A stretch of DNA of 13,927 nucleotides from Lachnospiraceae bacterium UBA7012 (GTDB taxonomy: Bacteria; Bacillota; Clostridia; Lachnospirales; Lachnospiraceae): contig DJXE01000183.1 of NCBI GenBank assembly GCA_002449595.1, positions 24,831-38,757 on the forward strand, given 5' to 3'. A model generated the notes under the pieces. That model did not search any database. It worked only from the letters and a program-made list of their open reading frames with translations, and was not told where the DNA came from. The translations under genes and the position numbers were made by a program. Below, in pieces: positions 1-7,547 of this stretch. Numbering within the stretch: the stretch's first letter is position 1; each line of letters opens with the position of its first letter.

Positions 1-698
1 TCAAGCTGATCAACTCCGTCGCGGAAGTGATCAACAACGACGAGTCGATCGACGACAAGATCAAAGTCGTCTTCATCGAGGACTACCGCGTCTCCAACGC
101 GGAGATCATCATCGCGGCGGCAGACGTCTCCGAGCAGATCTCCACAGCCTCCAAGGAGGCTTCCGGCACGTCCAACATGAAGTTCATGCTGAACGGCGCA
201 GTGACGATCGGCACCATGGACGGCGCGAACGTCGAGATCGTCGAGGAAGTCGGCGAGGAGAACGCGTTCATCTTCGGCCTGTCCTCCGACGAGGTCATGC
301 ACTACGAGCGCTACGGCGGCTACGATCCGATGCAGATCTTCAACGAGGACCAGAACGTTCGCATGGTGCTCACGCAGCTCATCAACGGCACGTACTCGAA
401 GGGCGATCCGGACCTGTTCCGCCCGCTGTACGATTCCCTGCTGCACTCGAACGGCTATGATCCGGCGGACAGATACTTTATCCTGAAGGATTTCGCTTCT
501 TATGCCGATGCGCAGAAGCGCGTCGAGGAGGCGTACCGCCACACGAAGAAGTGGGCGAAGATGGCGATCCTGCAGACCGCACACGTCGGCAAGTTCTCCT
601 CCGACCGCACGATCGAGGAGTATGTGCGCGACATCTGGCATCTGCAGAAGGTGAAGCTTCCGGCGTCCCGTGCAAGCAAGAAAAAGACGGAGAAATAA
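1..698 (+). CDS. glgP: Glycogen/alpha-glucan phosphorylase, C-terminal part (5' end outside window)
   Basis: Releases glucose-1-phosphate from the non-reducing ends of alpha-1,4-glucans by phosphorolysis, in the cytoplasm, using pyridoxal phosphate as cofactor. The open frame runs from base 3 with no start of its own, so about 231 C-terminal residues of a protein usually near 800 are visible. The most diagnostic stretch is EDYRVSNAEIIIAAADVSEQ, followed by EASGTSNMKFMLNG and the TIGTMDGANVEI block. The lysine of NMKF (codon 180-182) is the PLP Schiff-base lysine of the family. The C-terminus is a basic Lys-rich tail ending in TEK. The gene is followed by a rho-independent terminator and is probably the last of its unit. 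Maltodextrin phosphorylase is the same family and cannot be separated on this fragment; family membership itself is secure. Confidence 0.96.
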   Translation, partial: KLINSVAEVINNDESIDDKIKVVFIEDYRVSNAEIIIAAADVSEQISTASKEASGTSNMKFMLNGAVTIGTMDGANVEIVEEVGEENAFIFGLSSDEVMHYERYGGYDPMQIFNEDQNVRMVLTQLINGTYSKGDPDLFRPLYDSLLHSNGYDPADRYFILKDFASYADAQKRVEEAYRHTKKWAKMAILQTAHVGKFSSDRTIEEYVRDIWHLQKVKLPASRASKKKTEK

Positions 699-730
699 TG
701 CCGGATCGGCACAGATCATAACGTAAGAAC

Positions 731-763
731 AGCCGGTGCTGCAGGGATGTGGCACCGGCTTTT
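731..763 (+). terminator. Rho-independent terminator after glgP
   Basis: A perfect 9-bp stem (AGCCGGTGC at 731-739, GCACCGGCT at 752-760) with a 12-nt loop leads into a short T run. It lies 32 nt after the phosphorylase stop codon. The T tract is short (TTTT), so readthrough is possible. Confidence 0.8.
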
Positions 764-780
764 GTATAATTGTATACAAA
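761..780. promoter_or_regulatory. Inverted repeat resembling a GntR-family operator
   Basis: TTTGTATA (761-768) and TATACAAA (773-780) form a perfect 8-bp inverted repeat around ATTG. Its right half contains the 10-bp palindrome TTGTATACAA (770-779), which fits the general GntR-family operator core GT-M-K-AC. It lies just downstream of the glgP terminator and just upstream of the best promoter candidate for the hydratase at 875. The symmetry is visible in the sequence; the operator role is inference. A GntR/FCD regulator is encoded at 9477-10175, but nothing here proves that it binds this site. Confidence 0.4.
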
Positions 781-784
781 GATG

Positions 785-813
785 TAGATGCGGCTGTTGA
801 TCTGTGTTAAAAT
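785..813 (+). promoter_or_regulatory. Candidate promoter for the hydratase gene (extended -10)
   Basis: TGTTAAAAT at 805-813 is an extended -10 (TG, one base, then TAAAAT, 5 of 6 to TATAAT). The -35 position 17 bp upstream (TAGATG, 785-790) is weak, as is common with extended -10 promoters. Transcription would start near 820, giving a leader of about 55 nt. The inverted repeat at 761-780 would sit directly upstream of the polymerase site. The call rests on motif inspection only. Confidence 0.4.
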
Positions 814-874
814 CTGTATTACATGGGCGAAAAGCCTCAAAAACGCATCTTTTGAGTGAAAAGGGGACACGAAT

Positions 875-3223
875 ATGATCTCATTGCAGAAAGAGGGAGC
901 GTACTATCTCGGAAACGGAAACTTCGTGACAGACGGCGCGGAAGCGGCGGCACAGCTCGCGGCAGCGGGCGTCGCGGCGTCGAAGCGGGAGGCGAAAAGC
1001 CGCACGATGGCGGCGAAGATCCTGTCCGCGCACGACACTGAGAAGACGGCATACGGGCCTTCGGAAGACGGCAGCGATATGCTCAGGATCAAGTTCGACA
1101 AGCTGACGAGCCATGACATCACTTACGTTGGCATCATCCAGACGGCGCGGGCATCGGGCCTGACTTCGTTCCCGATTCCCTACATGCTGACGAACTGCCA
1201 CAACTCGCTCTGCGCGGTCGGCGGGACGATCAACGAGGACGACCACGTCTTCGGCCTCACCGCGGCGAGAAAATACGGCGGCGTCTACGTTCCTCCGCAT
1301 CTCGCGGTCATTCACCAGTACGCGAGAGAGATGATGGCGGAGGGCGGAGCCATGATCCTCGGCTCGGACTCCCATACAAGATACGGCGCGCTCGGCACCA
1401 TGGCGGTGGGCGAGGGCGGACCGGAGCTGGTCAAGCAGCTCCTCGGACAGACCTATGACATCGCGAAGCCGGACGTGATTGCCGTCTGCCTCACGGGGGC
1501 GCCGCAGCGCGGCGTCGGCCCGCAGGACGTGGCGCTCGCACTGGTCGGCGCGGTGTTTGACAACGGCTTCGTCAAGAACAAGGTCATGGAATTCGTGGGC
1601 CCCGGCATCGCGTCGCTCTCCGCGGATTTCAGAATCGGCATCGACGTCATGACGACGGAGACGACCTGCCTCTCCTCGATCTGGGAGACCGACGAAGAGA
1701 TTCAGAAATATTACACGGTCCACGGCAGGCCGCAGGACTACGCGGAGCTGCATCCCACAGCCGGCGCGTATTACGACGGCGTCATCATGGTCGACCTCTC
1801 GAAGATCCGTCCGATGATCGCAATGCCGTTCCACCCGAGCAAGGCGTATCCGATCGACGAGGTCAAGGCGAACCTCACGGATTACCTGCATGAGACCGAA
1901 GAGCGCGCGAAGGTGTCCTTCGGCGCGGACGTGGATTACTCCCTGAAGGACAAGATCGTGAACGGAAACCTGCTGGTCGAGCAGGGAATTATCGCGGGCT
2001 GCGCGGGCGGCGGTTTCGAGAACCTGTGCGCCGCAGCTGAGATCCTGGACGGCGCTTCGATCGGCAACGACAAGTTCACGCTGAGCGTCTACCCGGCATC
2101 CATGCCGATCTACATGGAACTCGTGAGAAACGGCTGTGCCGCGAAGATCCTGGAGACCGGCGCCGTCATCAAGACCGCGTTCTGCGGCCCCTGCTTCGGT
2201 GCGGGCGACACGCCGGCCAACAACGCGTTCTCGATCCGCCACTCGACGCGCAACTTCCCGAACCGCGAAGGCTCGAAGATCCAGAACGGCCAGGTCGCTT
2301 CCGTCGCGCTGATGGACGCGAGATCCATCGCGGCGACCGCGGCGAACAAGGGCATGCTCACGGCGGCGACGGATCTGGACCGCGACATCCCGGTCTACGA
2401 CTATCACTTCGACAAGGGAATCTACGACCGCCGCGTCTTCGACTCCCACGGCGTTGCGGATCCGGAGCAGGAGCTCCAGCTCGGCCCGAACATCAAAGAC
2501 TGGCCGAAGATGTCTCCGCTGCCGGAGAACCTGATCCTGCAGATCACCGCGGAGATCCACGATCCCGTGACGACGACGGACGAGCTGATCCCGTCCGGCG
2601 AGACGAGCTCTTACCGCTCGAATCCGCTCGGACTCGCGGAGTTCACGCTGTCCAGGAAAGCGCCCGACTACGTGCCGCTCTCCAAGGAGATCCACAAGGC
2701 GCAGGAGGCGCTGGAGGCGGGCGGCTGCGCCGTAAAGGCAGTGCCGTTCCTCGCTCCTTACGTGCAGAAGATCAAGGCGAATTTCGAGGGCGTCAGCCAC
2801 GACACGATCGGCGTCGGTTCCGCGATCTTCGCGGTGAAGCCGGGCGACGGCTCCGCGAGAGAGCAGGCGGCTTCCTGCCAGAAGGTGCTCGGCGGCTGGG
2901 CGAACTTCGCGTTTGAATATGCGACGAAGAGATACCGCTCGAACGTCATCAACTGGGGCATGCTCCCGTTCGTGCTGCCCGCGCCGGAAGGTGCGGATCT
3001 CACGCAGGCTCAGATCCCGTTCGCGAAGGAAGGCATCGTCTTCTTCCCGCAGATCCGGGGGGCGGTGGAAGAGAAGGCAGAGACGATCACCGGATACGTG
3101 ATCACTACGGATGACGCCGCACCCGCACCGTTCACGGTGTCGCTCGGCGCGCTCACCGATGAGGAGCGCCAGATCATTCTGGACGGCTGCCTGATCAACT
3201 ACAACGGAAGATCCCTGAAGTAA
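875..3223 (+). CDS. Aconitase-family hydratase with non-canonical active site
   Basis: A 782-residue protein with the full aconitase fold: a large [4Fe-4S] dehydratase region (to about residue 520) and a C-terminal swivel-like domain (from about 560). Family landmarks are GSDSHT (163-168), a Glu in TTETT (262), cluster cysteines C376 plus C437 and C440 in CGPC, the arginine pair R459 and R464 in [15 protein letters not shown], and [10 protein letters not shown] (657-666). Several positions differ from true aconitase: the usual CTNS around the first cysteine is GCAGGG, the DH-L-I segment reads TNCHNSL, TTDH is TTDE, and the second serine of GSSRE is alanine. This suggests a hydratase for another hydroxy-acid, like the uncharacterised YbhJ-type proteins, rather than citrate/isocitrate aconitase. 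ATG has AAGGGGA 8 nt upstream. The gene appears monocistronic between two terminators. The substrate is unknown. Confidence 0.88.
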   Translation: MISLQKEGAYYLGNGNFVTDGAEAAAQLAAAGVAASKREAKSRTMAAKILSAHDTEKTAYGPSEDGSDMLRIKFDKLTSHDITYVGIIQTARASGLTSFPIPYMLTNCHNSLCAVGGTINEDDHVFGLTAARKYGGVYVPPHLAVIHQYAREMMAEGGAMILGSDSHTRYGALGTMAVGEGGPELVKQLLGQTYDIAKPDVIAVCLTGAPQRGVGPQDVALALVGAVFDNGFVKNKVMEFVGPGIASLSADFRIGIDVMTTETTCLSSIWETDEEIQKYYTVHGRPQDYAELHPTAGAYYDGVIMVDLSKIRPMIAMPFHPSKAYPIDEVKANLTDYLHETEERAKVSFGADVDYSLKDKIVNGNLLVEQGIIAGCAGGGFENLCAAAEILDGASIGNDKFTLSVYPASMPIYMELVRNGCAAKILETGAVIKTAFCGPCFGAGDTPANNAFSIRHSTRNFPNREGSKIQNGQVASVALMDARSIAATAANKGMLTAATDLDRDIPVYDYHFDKGIYDRRVFDSHGVADPEQELQLGPNIKDWPKMSPLPENLILQITAEIHDPVTTTDELIPSGETSSYRSNPLGLAEFTLSRKAPDYVPLSKEIHKAQEALEAGGCAVKAVPFLAPYVQKIKANFEGVSHDTIGVGSAIFAVKPGDGSAREQAASCQKVLGGWANFAFEYATKRYRSNVINWGMLPFVLPAPEGADLTQAQIPFAKEGIVFFPQIRGAVEEKAETITGYVITTDDAAPAPFTVSLGALTDEERQIILDGCLINYNGRSLK

Positions 3224-3235
3224 GAACTGTATGCG

Positions 3236-3284
3236 AAGAGCCGGCCGGAAGCGAGCGGGTATGCCGTTTCCGGCCGGCTCTTTA
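3236..3284 (+). terminator. Strong hairpin terminator after the hydratase
   Basis: A perfect 15-bp inverted repeat (3236-3250 with 3268-3282; core GAGCCGGCCGGAA) has a 17-nt loop and starts 12 nt after the stop codon. The right arm ends in CTCTTT, so the U tract is short, but the stem is very stable. It separates the hydratase from the dehydrogenase downstream. Confidence 0.7.
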
Positions 3285-3336
3285 AGCGATAAGGCCGAAC
3301 GTGAAGACCATGTCTGCACGTGAGGCTGACGGACAT

Positions 3337-3361
3337 CGGATGGAGGCAGTCTGCCCATCCG
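3337..3361 (+). promoter_or_regulatory. Hairpin just upstream of the dehydrogenase ribosome binding site
   Basis: CGGATGG (3337-3343) pairs with CCATCCG (3355-3361), and a short GCA/TGC pair inside the loop can extend the stem. It ends 6 nt before the AAGGAG Shine-Dalgarno at 3368-3373. I found no convincing promoter between 3285 and 3336, so how this gene is transcribed is unclear. The structure could affect translation or mRNA stability, but could also be chance in GC-rich DNA. Confidence 0.25.
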
Positions 3362-3384
3362 GTCACGAAGGAGAAAGACAGATT

Positions 3385-4371
3385 ATGAAGGCACTGATCA
3401 TCGCTGACAGAAAAAGGTATGAGAAGTTCATGCCGGACACGCCGTTCGTGCGGGAGCTGGAGAAGGTCTTTATGCCGCTCGGCACGCCGGATGCGGAGCT
3501 CCTGCAGGCGGGCGGCGACGCGGACTTCCTCGCGGCGGACGCGATCGCAAAGGTCTCCGCGGAGCTCATCGACGGCATGCCGAACCTGAAGGTCATCCAC
3601 TCGGAGGGCGTCGCCTACAACGGCATCGACTGCGCCGCGGCCGCGGCGCGCGGGATCCCGGTCTGCAACAATGCAGGGATCAACGCGCAGGCAGTGGCGG
3701 AGCACGCGGTGATGCTGATGCTCATGCTGCAGCGCAGCGCGATTGCGGGGAACGAGGCGGTCCTCGCAGGGAAGCAGATCGGGATGAAGACTTCCATGAT
3801 GGGACAGATCCCGGAACTCGGGGACTGCACGGTCGGCCTGATCGGCTTCGGCAATATCGCGCGGGAGACGGCGAAGCGCCTGAACGCGTTCGGCTGCAAG
3901 GTCGCGTATTACGCTTCGCACAGGCGCGATGCGGAGACCGAGGCGAAGCTCGGCGTCACCTACATGACGCCGGATGAGATGAAGAAGGAATGCGACATCA
4001 TCAGCATTCACGTGCCGGTCACGCCGGAGACGACGGGAATGGTGGACAGGGAGTTCCTGCGCGGCATGAAAAAGGCGGCGCTCCTCATCAACACGGCGCG
4101 CGGCGAGATCGTGGACAATGAGGCGCTGAAAGAGGCGCTGACGGAAGGCTGGATCGCGGGCGCCGGGCTCGACACTGTGTCGCCGGAGCCGGTGCCGGCG
4201 GACCACGTCCTCCTGCATCTTCCGGAGGAGGCGGCGCGCAGGATCGTCTTTTCGCCGCACATCGCGGGCGTCACGAGGAGCACGTTCCGCCGCGGGCACG
4301 CGAATATCTGGACCGCGTTCGAGACGGTCGCGGCCGGCGGAAGGCCTGCGAATGTGGTGAACGGGATCTGA
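3385..4371 (+). CDS. D-isomer-specific 2-hydroxyacid dehydrogenase
   Basis: A 328-residue NAD(P)-dependent enzyme that interconverts a 2-oxoacid and a D-2-hydroxyacid in the cytoplasm. It shows the family's substrate domain, the Rossmann motif IGFGNIA (153-159), NTARGEIVD with catalytic R239, the catalytic Glu in SPEP (E268) and H292 in SPHIAG. The second beta-strand ends YYASHRRD with no acidic residue at the usual NAD ribose position (about 177-181), and the basic residues there suggest a preference for NADP(H); that is inference. I chose ATG 3385 over the in-frame GTG at 3301 because AAGGAG lies 11 nt upstream and homologues begin at about MKALI. The gene converges on pyrC with only 2 nt between stop codons. 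The substrate cannot be read from sequence; glyoxylate/hydroxypyruvate-reductase-like or phosphoglycerate-dehydrogenase-like roles are possible. Confidence 0.88.
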   Translation: MKALIIADRKRYEKFMPDTPFVRELEKVFMPLGTPDAELLQAGGDADFLAADAIAKVSAELIDGMPNLKVIHSEGVAYNGIDCAAAAARGIPVCNNAGINAQAVAEHAVMLMLMLQRSAIAGNEAVLAGKQIGMKTSMMGQIPELGDCTVGLIGFGNIARETAKRLNAFGCKVAYYASHRRDAETEAKLGVTYMTPDEMKKECDIISIHVPVTPETTGMVDREFLRGMKKAALLINTARGEIVDNEALKEALTEGWIAGAGLDTVSPEPVPADHVLLHLPEEAARRIVFSPHIAGVTRSTFRRGHANIWTAFETVAAGGRPANVVNGI

Positions 4372-4373
4372 GA

Positions 4374-5699
4374 TTATACAGAATAGACAACTTCACCGGA
4401 CGCGATGGTGTAATGGATCGCGCCGGGAAGCTCTTCCCCGATGAAGGGGGAGTTAGAGGCTTTTGAGGCAAAGGGGGTACGGACGGTCCACGTCTCTTCC
4501 GGGGAGAAGAGGACGAGATCGGCGGGACTCCCTTTTTCCATGCGGCCGGCGGGAAGGTGATAGACCTGCGCCGGATTCAGCGTCATCTTGCGGATCAGCT
4601 CCGGGAGCGTGAGATATCCCTTCTGCACGAGCTCGCGGATGCCGAGCCCGAGCGACGTCTCGAGGCCGATCATGCCGCTGGGCGCTTTGGAAAAGGGTCT
4701 TGCCTTCTCCTCCTCCGTGTGCGGCGCGTGGTCGGTCGCGATGAGGTCGATCGTGCCGTCGCAGAGTCCCTCGATGATCGCGAGGCGGTCGCGCTCCGTG
4801 CGGATCGGCGGGTTGACGCGGGCGAGCGTCCCCTTTTCGATCACCGCCTGTTCCGTCAGGGAAAAGTGGTGCGGCGTCGCCTCAGCGTGGATCCGGGCGC
4901 CGGTCCCTGCAGCGCGGCGCTGCGCGTCCCGCACGAGCTCCACGCCCTCCGCGGTGCTGATGTGCTGGATGCACAGGGAGGCGCCGGTCCGCAGCGCGAT
5001 CTCGACGTCGCGGCGGATCATCGTGATCTCCGCTTCGGGAGAGGCGCCGGTGAGGCCGAGAAACGCGGCGGCGGGGCCGCCGGAGGTCACGCCGGGATTC
5101 GTGATATATGCGGGATCTTCTTCGTGCAGGCTGACCGGCAGATCCAGGGCAGCCGCTTTCACAAGAGCCTTCTCGAGCAGTTCGCCGTCCAGGACGGGAA
5201 TACCGTCATCCGTAAAGCCTGCCGCGCCGGCCGCGGCGAGCGCTTCCATGTCGGTCAGCTCCTTTCCGTGCATCTCTTTAGTGACGTTGCAGCAGGAGAG
5301 GACGTGAATGCCGGTCGCCTGCCCGCGCTGCAGGACGTCCTGCAGCACTTCCACACTGTCGATGGAAGGATTCGTGTTGGCCATCATGATGACGGTCGTG
5401 AAGCCGCCGCGCTTTGCTGCGCGCGCCCCGGTCTCGATGGTCTCCTTTGCGGGGAAGCCCGGATCGCGGAAGTGGACGTGCGTGTCGATCAGTCCCGGCG
5501 CGACGCACAGGCCTGCCGCGTCGATGACCGTGAGGGCCTCCGTTGCGTCTGCCCCGGCTGCGCTTGCTGCAGCTGCCGCGTCTTCCGGTGTGATCGCATC
5601 TTCTATGGAAATGATCGTTCCGCTTGCGGCGAGGATGTCGCCTTTTTGCATGGTTCCGGCGGCGGGGTCGATAATTGTGCCGTTCTTGATAAGAAGCAT
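4374..5699 (-). CDS. pyrC: Dihydroorotase (class I)
   Basis: A cytoplasmic zinc amidohydrolase that cyclises N-carbamoyl-L-aspartate to dihydroorotate, the third step of de novo pyrimidine synthesis. At 441 residues it is slightly long for the family. Metal and catalytic residues are in place: H74 and H76 in DTHVHFRDPG, D164 in FTDDG, H192 in LHEED, H246 in CIQHIS and D323 in ATDHAPHTEEEK. Substrate-binding motifs include MANTNP and PHHFSLTE. A segment near residues 36-57 is unusually rich in Ala and Asp and looks like an extra loop in the N-terminal beta domain. I chose ATG at 5699 because GGAGG lies 5 nt upstream; an in-frame ATG nine codons earlier has no such site. It is divergent from the plsC-pyrK-pyrD train. 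Allantoinase is related, but the motif set and the pyrKD neighbourhood favour pyrC. Confidence 0.95.
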   Translation of the reverse strand: MLLIKNGTIIDPAAGTMQKGDILAASGTIISIEDAITPEDAAAAASAAGADATEALTVIDAAGLCVAPGLIDTHVHFRDPGFPAKETIETGARAAKRGGFTTVIMMANTNPSIDSVEVLQDVLQRGQATGIHVLSCCNVTKEMHGKELTDMEALAAAGAAGFTDDGIPVLDGELLEKALVKAAALDLPVSLHEEDPAYITNPGVTSGGPAAAFLGLTGASPEAEITMIRRDVEIALRTGASLCIQHISTAEGVELVRDAQRRAAGTGARIHAEATPHHFSLTEQAVIEKGTLARVNPPIRTERDRLAIIEGLCDGTIDLIATDHAPHTEEEKARPFSKAPSGMIGLETSLGLGIRELVQKGYLTLPELIRKMTLNPAQVYHLPAGRMEKGSPADLVLFSPEETWTVRTPFASKASNSPFIGEELPGAIHYTIASGEVVYSV

Positions 5700-5761
5700 A
5701 GGTACCTCCGATTTCCAGTTAGTCATTCCTCAGCGCACGCGGCGGTGTGTCTGTGCCGGGA

Positions 5762-5801
5762 TTTTTGGTTTATGGTATAGTATCTATAATCTTTGATTAT
5801 A
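5762..5801. promoter_or_regulatory. AT-rich divergent promoter region with 17-bp palindrome
   Basis: TATAATCTTTGATTATA at 5785-5801 is a 7-bp perfect inverted repeat with a 3-nt centre. It places a perfect -10 hexamer (TATAAT) on the plus strand (5785-5790) and another on the minus strand (5801-5796). An extended -10 for the plus strand (TGGTATAGT, 5773-5781) lies just to the left. The -35 boxes are weak on both strands. Since pyrC and the acyltransferase diverge here, this is the only place their promoters can be. Which hexamers are used is not decidable by eye. Confidence 0.5.
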
Positions 5802-5830
5802 ATTGCTTTAGTGAGAGGAAGAAAGAATAC

Positions 5831-6580
5831 ATGGGCATTATTCGCATGATCATCGTCCTTCTGGCCGTCGTCATTTTCCTGATCGTCGGCATTTTCGTCA
5901 TGCTCTATCAGGATCTGTTTCTCCGGGGGGACCGGAAGAAGAAAGACGAGCTGAGCATGCGCTTCGTCCGCTTCGGCTTCCGGATGGTCTGGTTTCTGTC
6001 CGGCTGCAAGGCGGAGATCATCGGCGCGGAGAACATTCCGGAGGACCGCGCGGTCCTCTACATCGCCAACCACAACAGCATCTTTGACATCGTGCTTTTC
6101 GGCGCGAACGTGCGGAGCCTGACGGGCATCGTCGCCAAGGTCTCGCTCGAAAAGGTGCCGCTGCTCGCAACCTGGATGCGGCGCATCTACTGCCTTTTCC
6201 TTGACCGGTCCGACGTGCGCAAGGGCCTGGAAGTCGTCCTGAAGGCGATCGAGGAGATCAAGGAAGGCATCTCGATCCTGATCTTCCCGGAGGGCACGCG
6301 AAACCACGAGCCCGGGCAGCTGCAGGAATTCCACGCCGGCAGCTTCAAGATCGCGACCAAGGCCGGCGCCCCGATCGTGCCCGTCACGATCATCGGGACG
6401 AGGGAGATCTTTGAGGCGCACTTCCCGGCGATCCGCCCCGCGAAGGCCACGATCATCTACGGCGAGCCGATCGAGACGGCGGGCATATCGAGACAGGACC
6501 AGAAGGAACTGCCGGAGCGCGTCCGCAGCTTGATCCAGGACACCTACAACGCGCACGTTTCGAAAGAAAACAAGGCGTGA
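5831..6580 (+). CDS. plsC: 1-acyl-sn-glycerol-3-phosphate acyltransferase-like membrane protein
   Basis: A 249-residue acyltransferase expected to transfer an acyl chain to lysophosphatidic acid, making phosphatidic acid at the cytoplasmic membrane. One N-terminal transmembrane segment (about residues 3-26) precedes a basic juxtamembrane stretch. The catalytic HX4D motif is NHNSIFD (H81, D86). The second hallmark, FPEGTRN (152-158), binds the glycerol phosphate, and APIVPVTI matches motif IV. Length fits the PlsC family. ATG 5831 follows AGAGGAAG at a rather long spacing of 11 nt; the upstream in-frame ATG at 5747 would run through the promoter region and was rejected. It heads the rightward gene train and is followed 49 nt later by pyrK. 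The exact acceptor (lysophosphatidate or another lysolipid) is inferred from family only. Confidence 0.9.
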   Translation: MGIIRMIIVLLAVVIFLIVGIFVMLYQDLFLRGDRKKKDELSMRFVRFGFRMVWFLSGCKAEIIGAENIPEDRAVLYIANHNSIFDIVLFGANVRSLTGIVAKVSLEKVPLLATWMRRIYCLFLDRSDVRKGLEVVLKAIEEIKEGISILIFPEGTRNHEPGQLQEFHAGSFKIATKAGAPIVPVTIIGTREIFEAHFPAIRPAKATIIYGEPIETAGISRQDQKELPERVRSLIQDTYNAHVSKENKA

Positions 6581-6629
6581 ACCTCACCGGATGAGGGGCC
6601 ACGAACAAAAACACAACGAGGAACCGAAC

Positions 6630-7448
6630 ATGACAGAAACTGCCATTCGGAAACAGAAAATGAGAGCGGAAGTGCTGCGGCACGAGACGCTCGCGCCGGG
6701 CATCCGCAGCCTCGAGCTGCGCGTTCCCGAGCTGCCCTCAGCGGCCCGCCCGGGCCAGTTCGTCGGCGTCTACACGGGCGACGGCGCCATGCTGCTCCCC
6801 CGGCCGATCAGCATCTGTGACAGCGGGGATGAGAAGGAGCTCCGGCTCGTTTACCGCGTCGCCGGAAAGGGCACCGCTGAGATCGCGGGCCTGAAAGCCG
6901 GAGAAGAGACGCAGATCCTTGGGATCCTCGGCAACGGATATCCCGTGGAAGAGCTGAAGAACAAGCGAGTGCTTCTGCTCGGCGGCGGAATCGGCATCCC
7001 GCCCATGCTCCTTCTGGCGAAGCAGCTGAGCGCTCTTAATAGCGGGGAAGAAAAGGACCAGTCGCCCGTGATCACAGTCCTCGGCTACCGGGACGCACAG
7101 ATGTTTCTCCGCGAGGAATTCGAGAAATACGCGCAGGTCTTCATCGCGACGGAAGACGGCAGCGTCGGAACGAAGGGAAACGTCCTCACCGCGGTGAAGC
7201 AGGAAGGCATCCGCGCGGACGCGATCTGCGCCTGCGGCCCGATGCCCATGCTGCGCGCGGTCAAGGCGTATGCGGCGCAGGAGGGGATCGCCTGCTACAT
7301 CTCCCTGGAGGAGAGAATGGCCTGCGGCGTCGGCGCCTGCCTCGGCTGCGTGGCGAAGACGACCAGGGAAGACGAGCACTCCCACGTGAAGAACACCAGG
7401 ATCTGCACCGAGGGACCCGTGTTCAACGCGAAATATGTAGATATCTGA
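6630..7448 (+). CDS. pyrK: Dihydroorotate dehydrogenase B, electron-transfer subunit
   Basis: A 272-residue iron-sulfur flavoprotein that passes electrons from dihydroorotate oxidation (via PyrD FMN) through [2Fe-2S] and FAD to NAD+. The FAD-binding motif RPISI is at 58-62, the nucleotide-binding loop GGGIGIPP at 118-125, and the CGPMPM motif at 202-207. The cluster cysteines are C232, C237, C240 and C259, in ACGVGACLGC and RICTEGP. I chose ATG 6630 because GAGG(AA) lies 8 nt upstream; the earlier in-frame ATG at 6591 has no Shine-Dalgarno and adds an unconserved basic peptide. pyrD lies 99 nt downstream, as expected for a class 1B enzyme. Confidence is high because all four cysteines and both cofactor motifs are present. 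Confidence 0.96.
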   Translation: MTETAIRKQKMRAEVLRHETLAPGIRSLELRVPELPSAARPGQFVGVYTGDGAMLLPRPISICDSGDEKELRLVYRVAGKGTAEIAGLKAGEETQILGILGNGYPVEELKNKRVLLLGGGIGIPPMLLLAKQLSALNSGEEKDQSPVITVLGYRDAQMFLREEFEKYAQVFIATEDGSVGTKGNVLTAVKQEGIRADAICACGPMPMLRAVKAYAAQEGIACYISLEERMACGVGACLGCVAKTTREDEHSHVKNTRICTEGPVFNAKYVDI

Positions 7449-7547
7449 ACAGATGTCCACCGCAGCAAGCGCTTCGGGCAGTACTGAGCAGCTGCGCAGA
7501 AAAAGATATTCCCAGGCATCAAGCCTGTTCGATCCCGGGAGGATCCC

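Noticed and set aside
881..3358. An 825-codon open frame on the minus strand opposite the hydratase
   Set aside because: It is an antisense shadow of GC-rich codon usage: the translation is rich in Arg, Leu, Val, Asp and His with no recognisable motif, while the plus-strand product is a clear aconitase-family protein.
3301..3384. GTG at 3301 as the dehydrogenase start
   Set aside because: The extra 28 residues are unlike the family, there is no Shine-Dalgarno, and ATG 3385 has AAGGAG upstream and begins with the expected first beta strand.
3199..4299. A 366-codon minus-strand open frame opposite the dehydrogenase
   Set aside because: It is a shadow frame with biased Arg/Val/Asp composition and no supporting ribosome binding site.
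4557..5780. A 407-codon plus-strand open frame across pyrC
   Set aside because: It is a shadow of pyrC; its translation is low-complexity Arg/Asp/Gly-rich and carries no motif.
5700..5830. A PyrR-type attenuator leader for pyrC or the rightward train
   Set aside because: I could not find the conserved binding-loop sequence or the terminator/antiterminator pair in this short region.
6591..6629. ATG at 6591 as the pyrK start
   Set aside because: It has no ribosome binding site; ATG 6630 has GAGGAA at suitable distance.
7513..7527. CAGGC/GCCTG hairpin in the pyrK-pyrD gap as a terminator
   Set aside because: The stem is only 5 bp and there is no U tract; pyrK and pyrD are expected to be co-transcribed.
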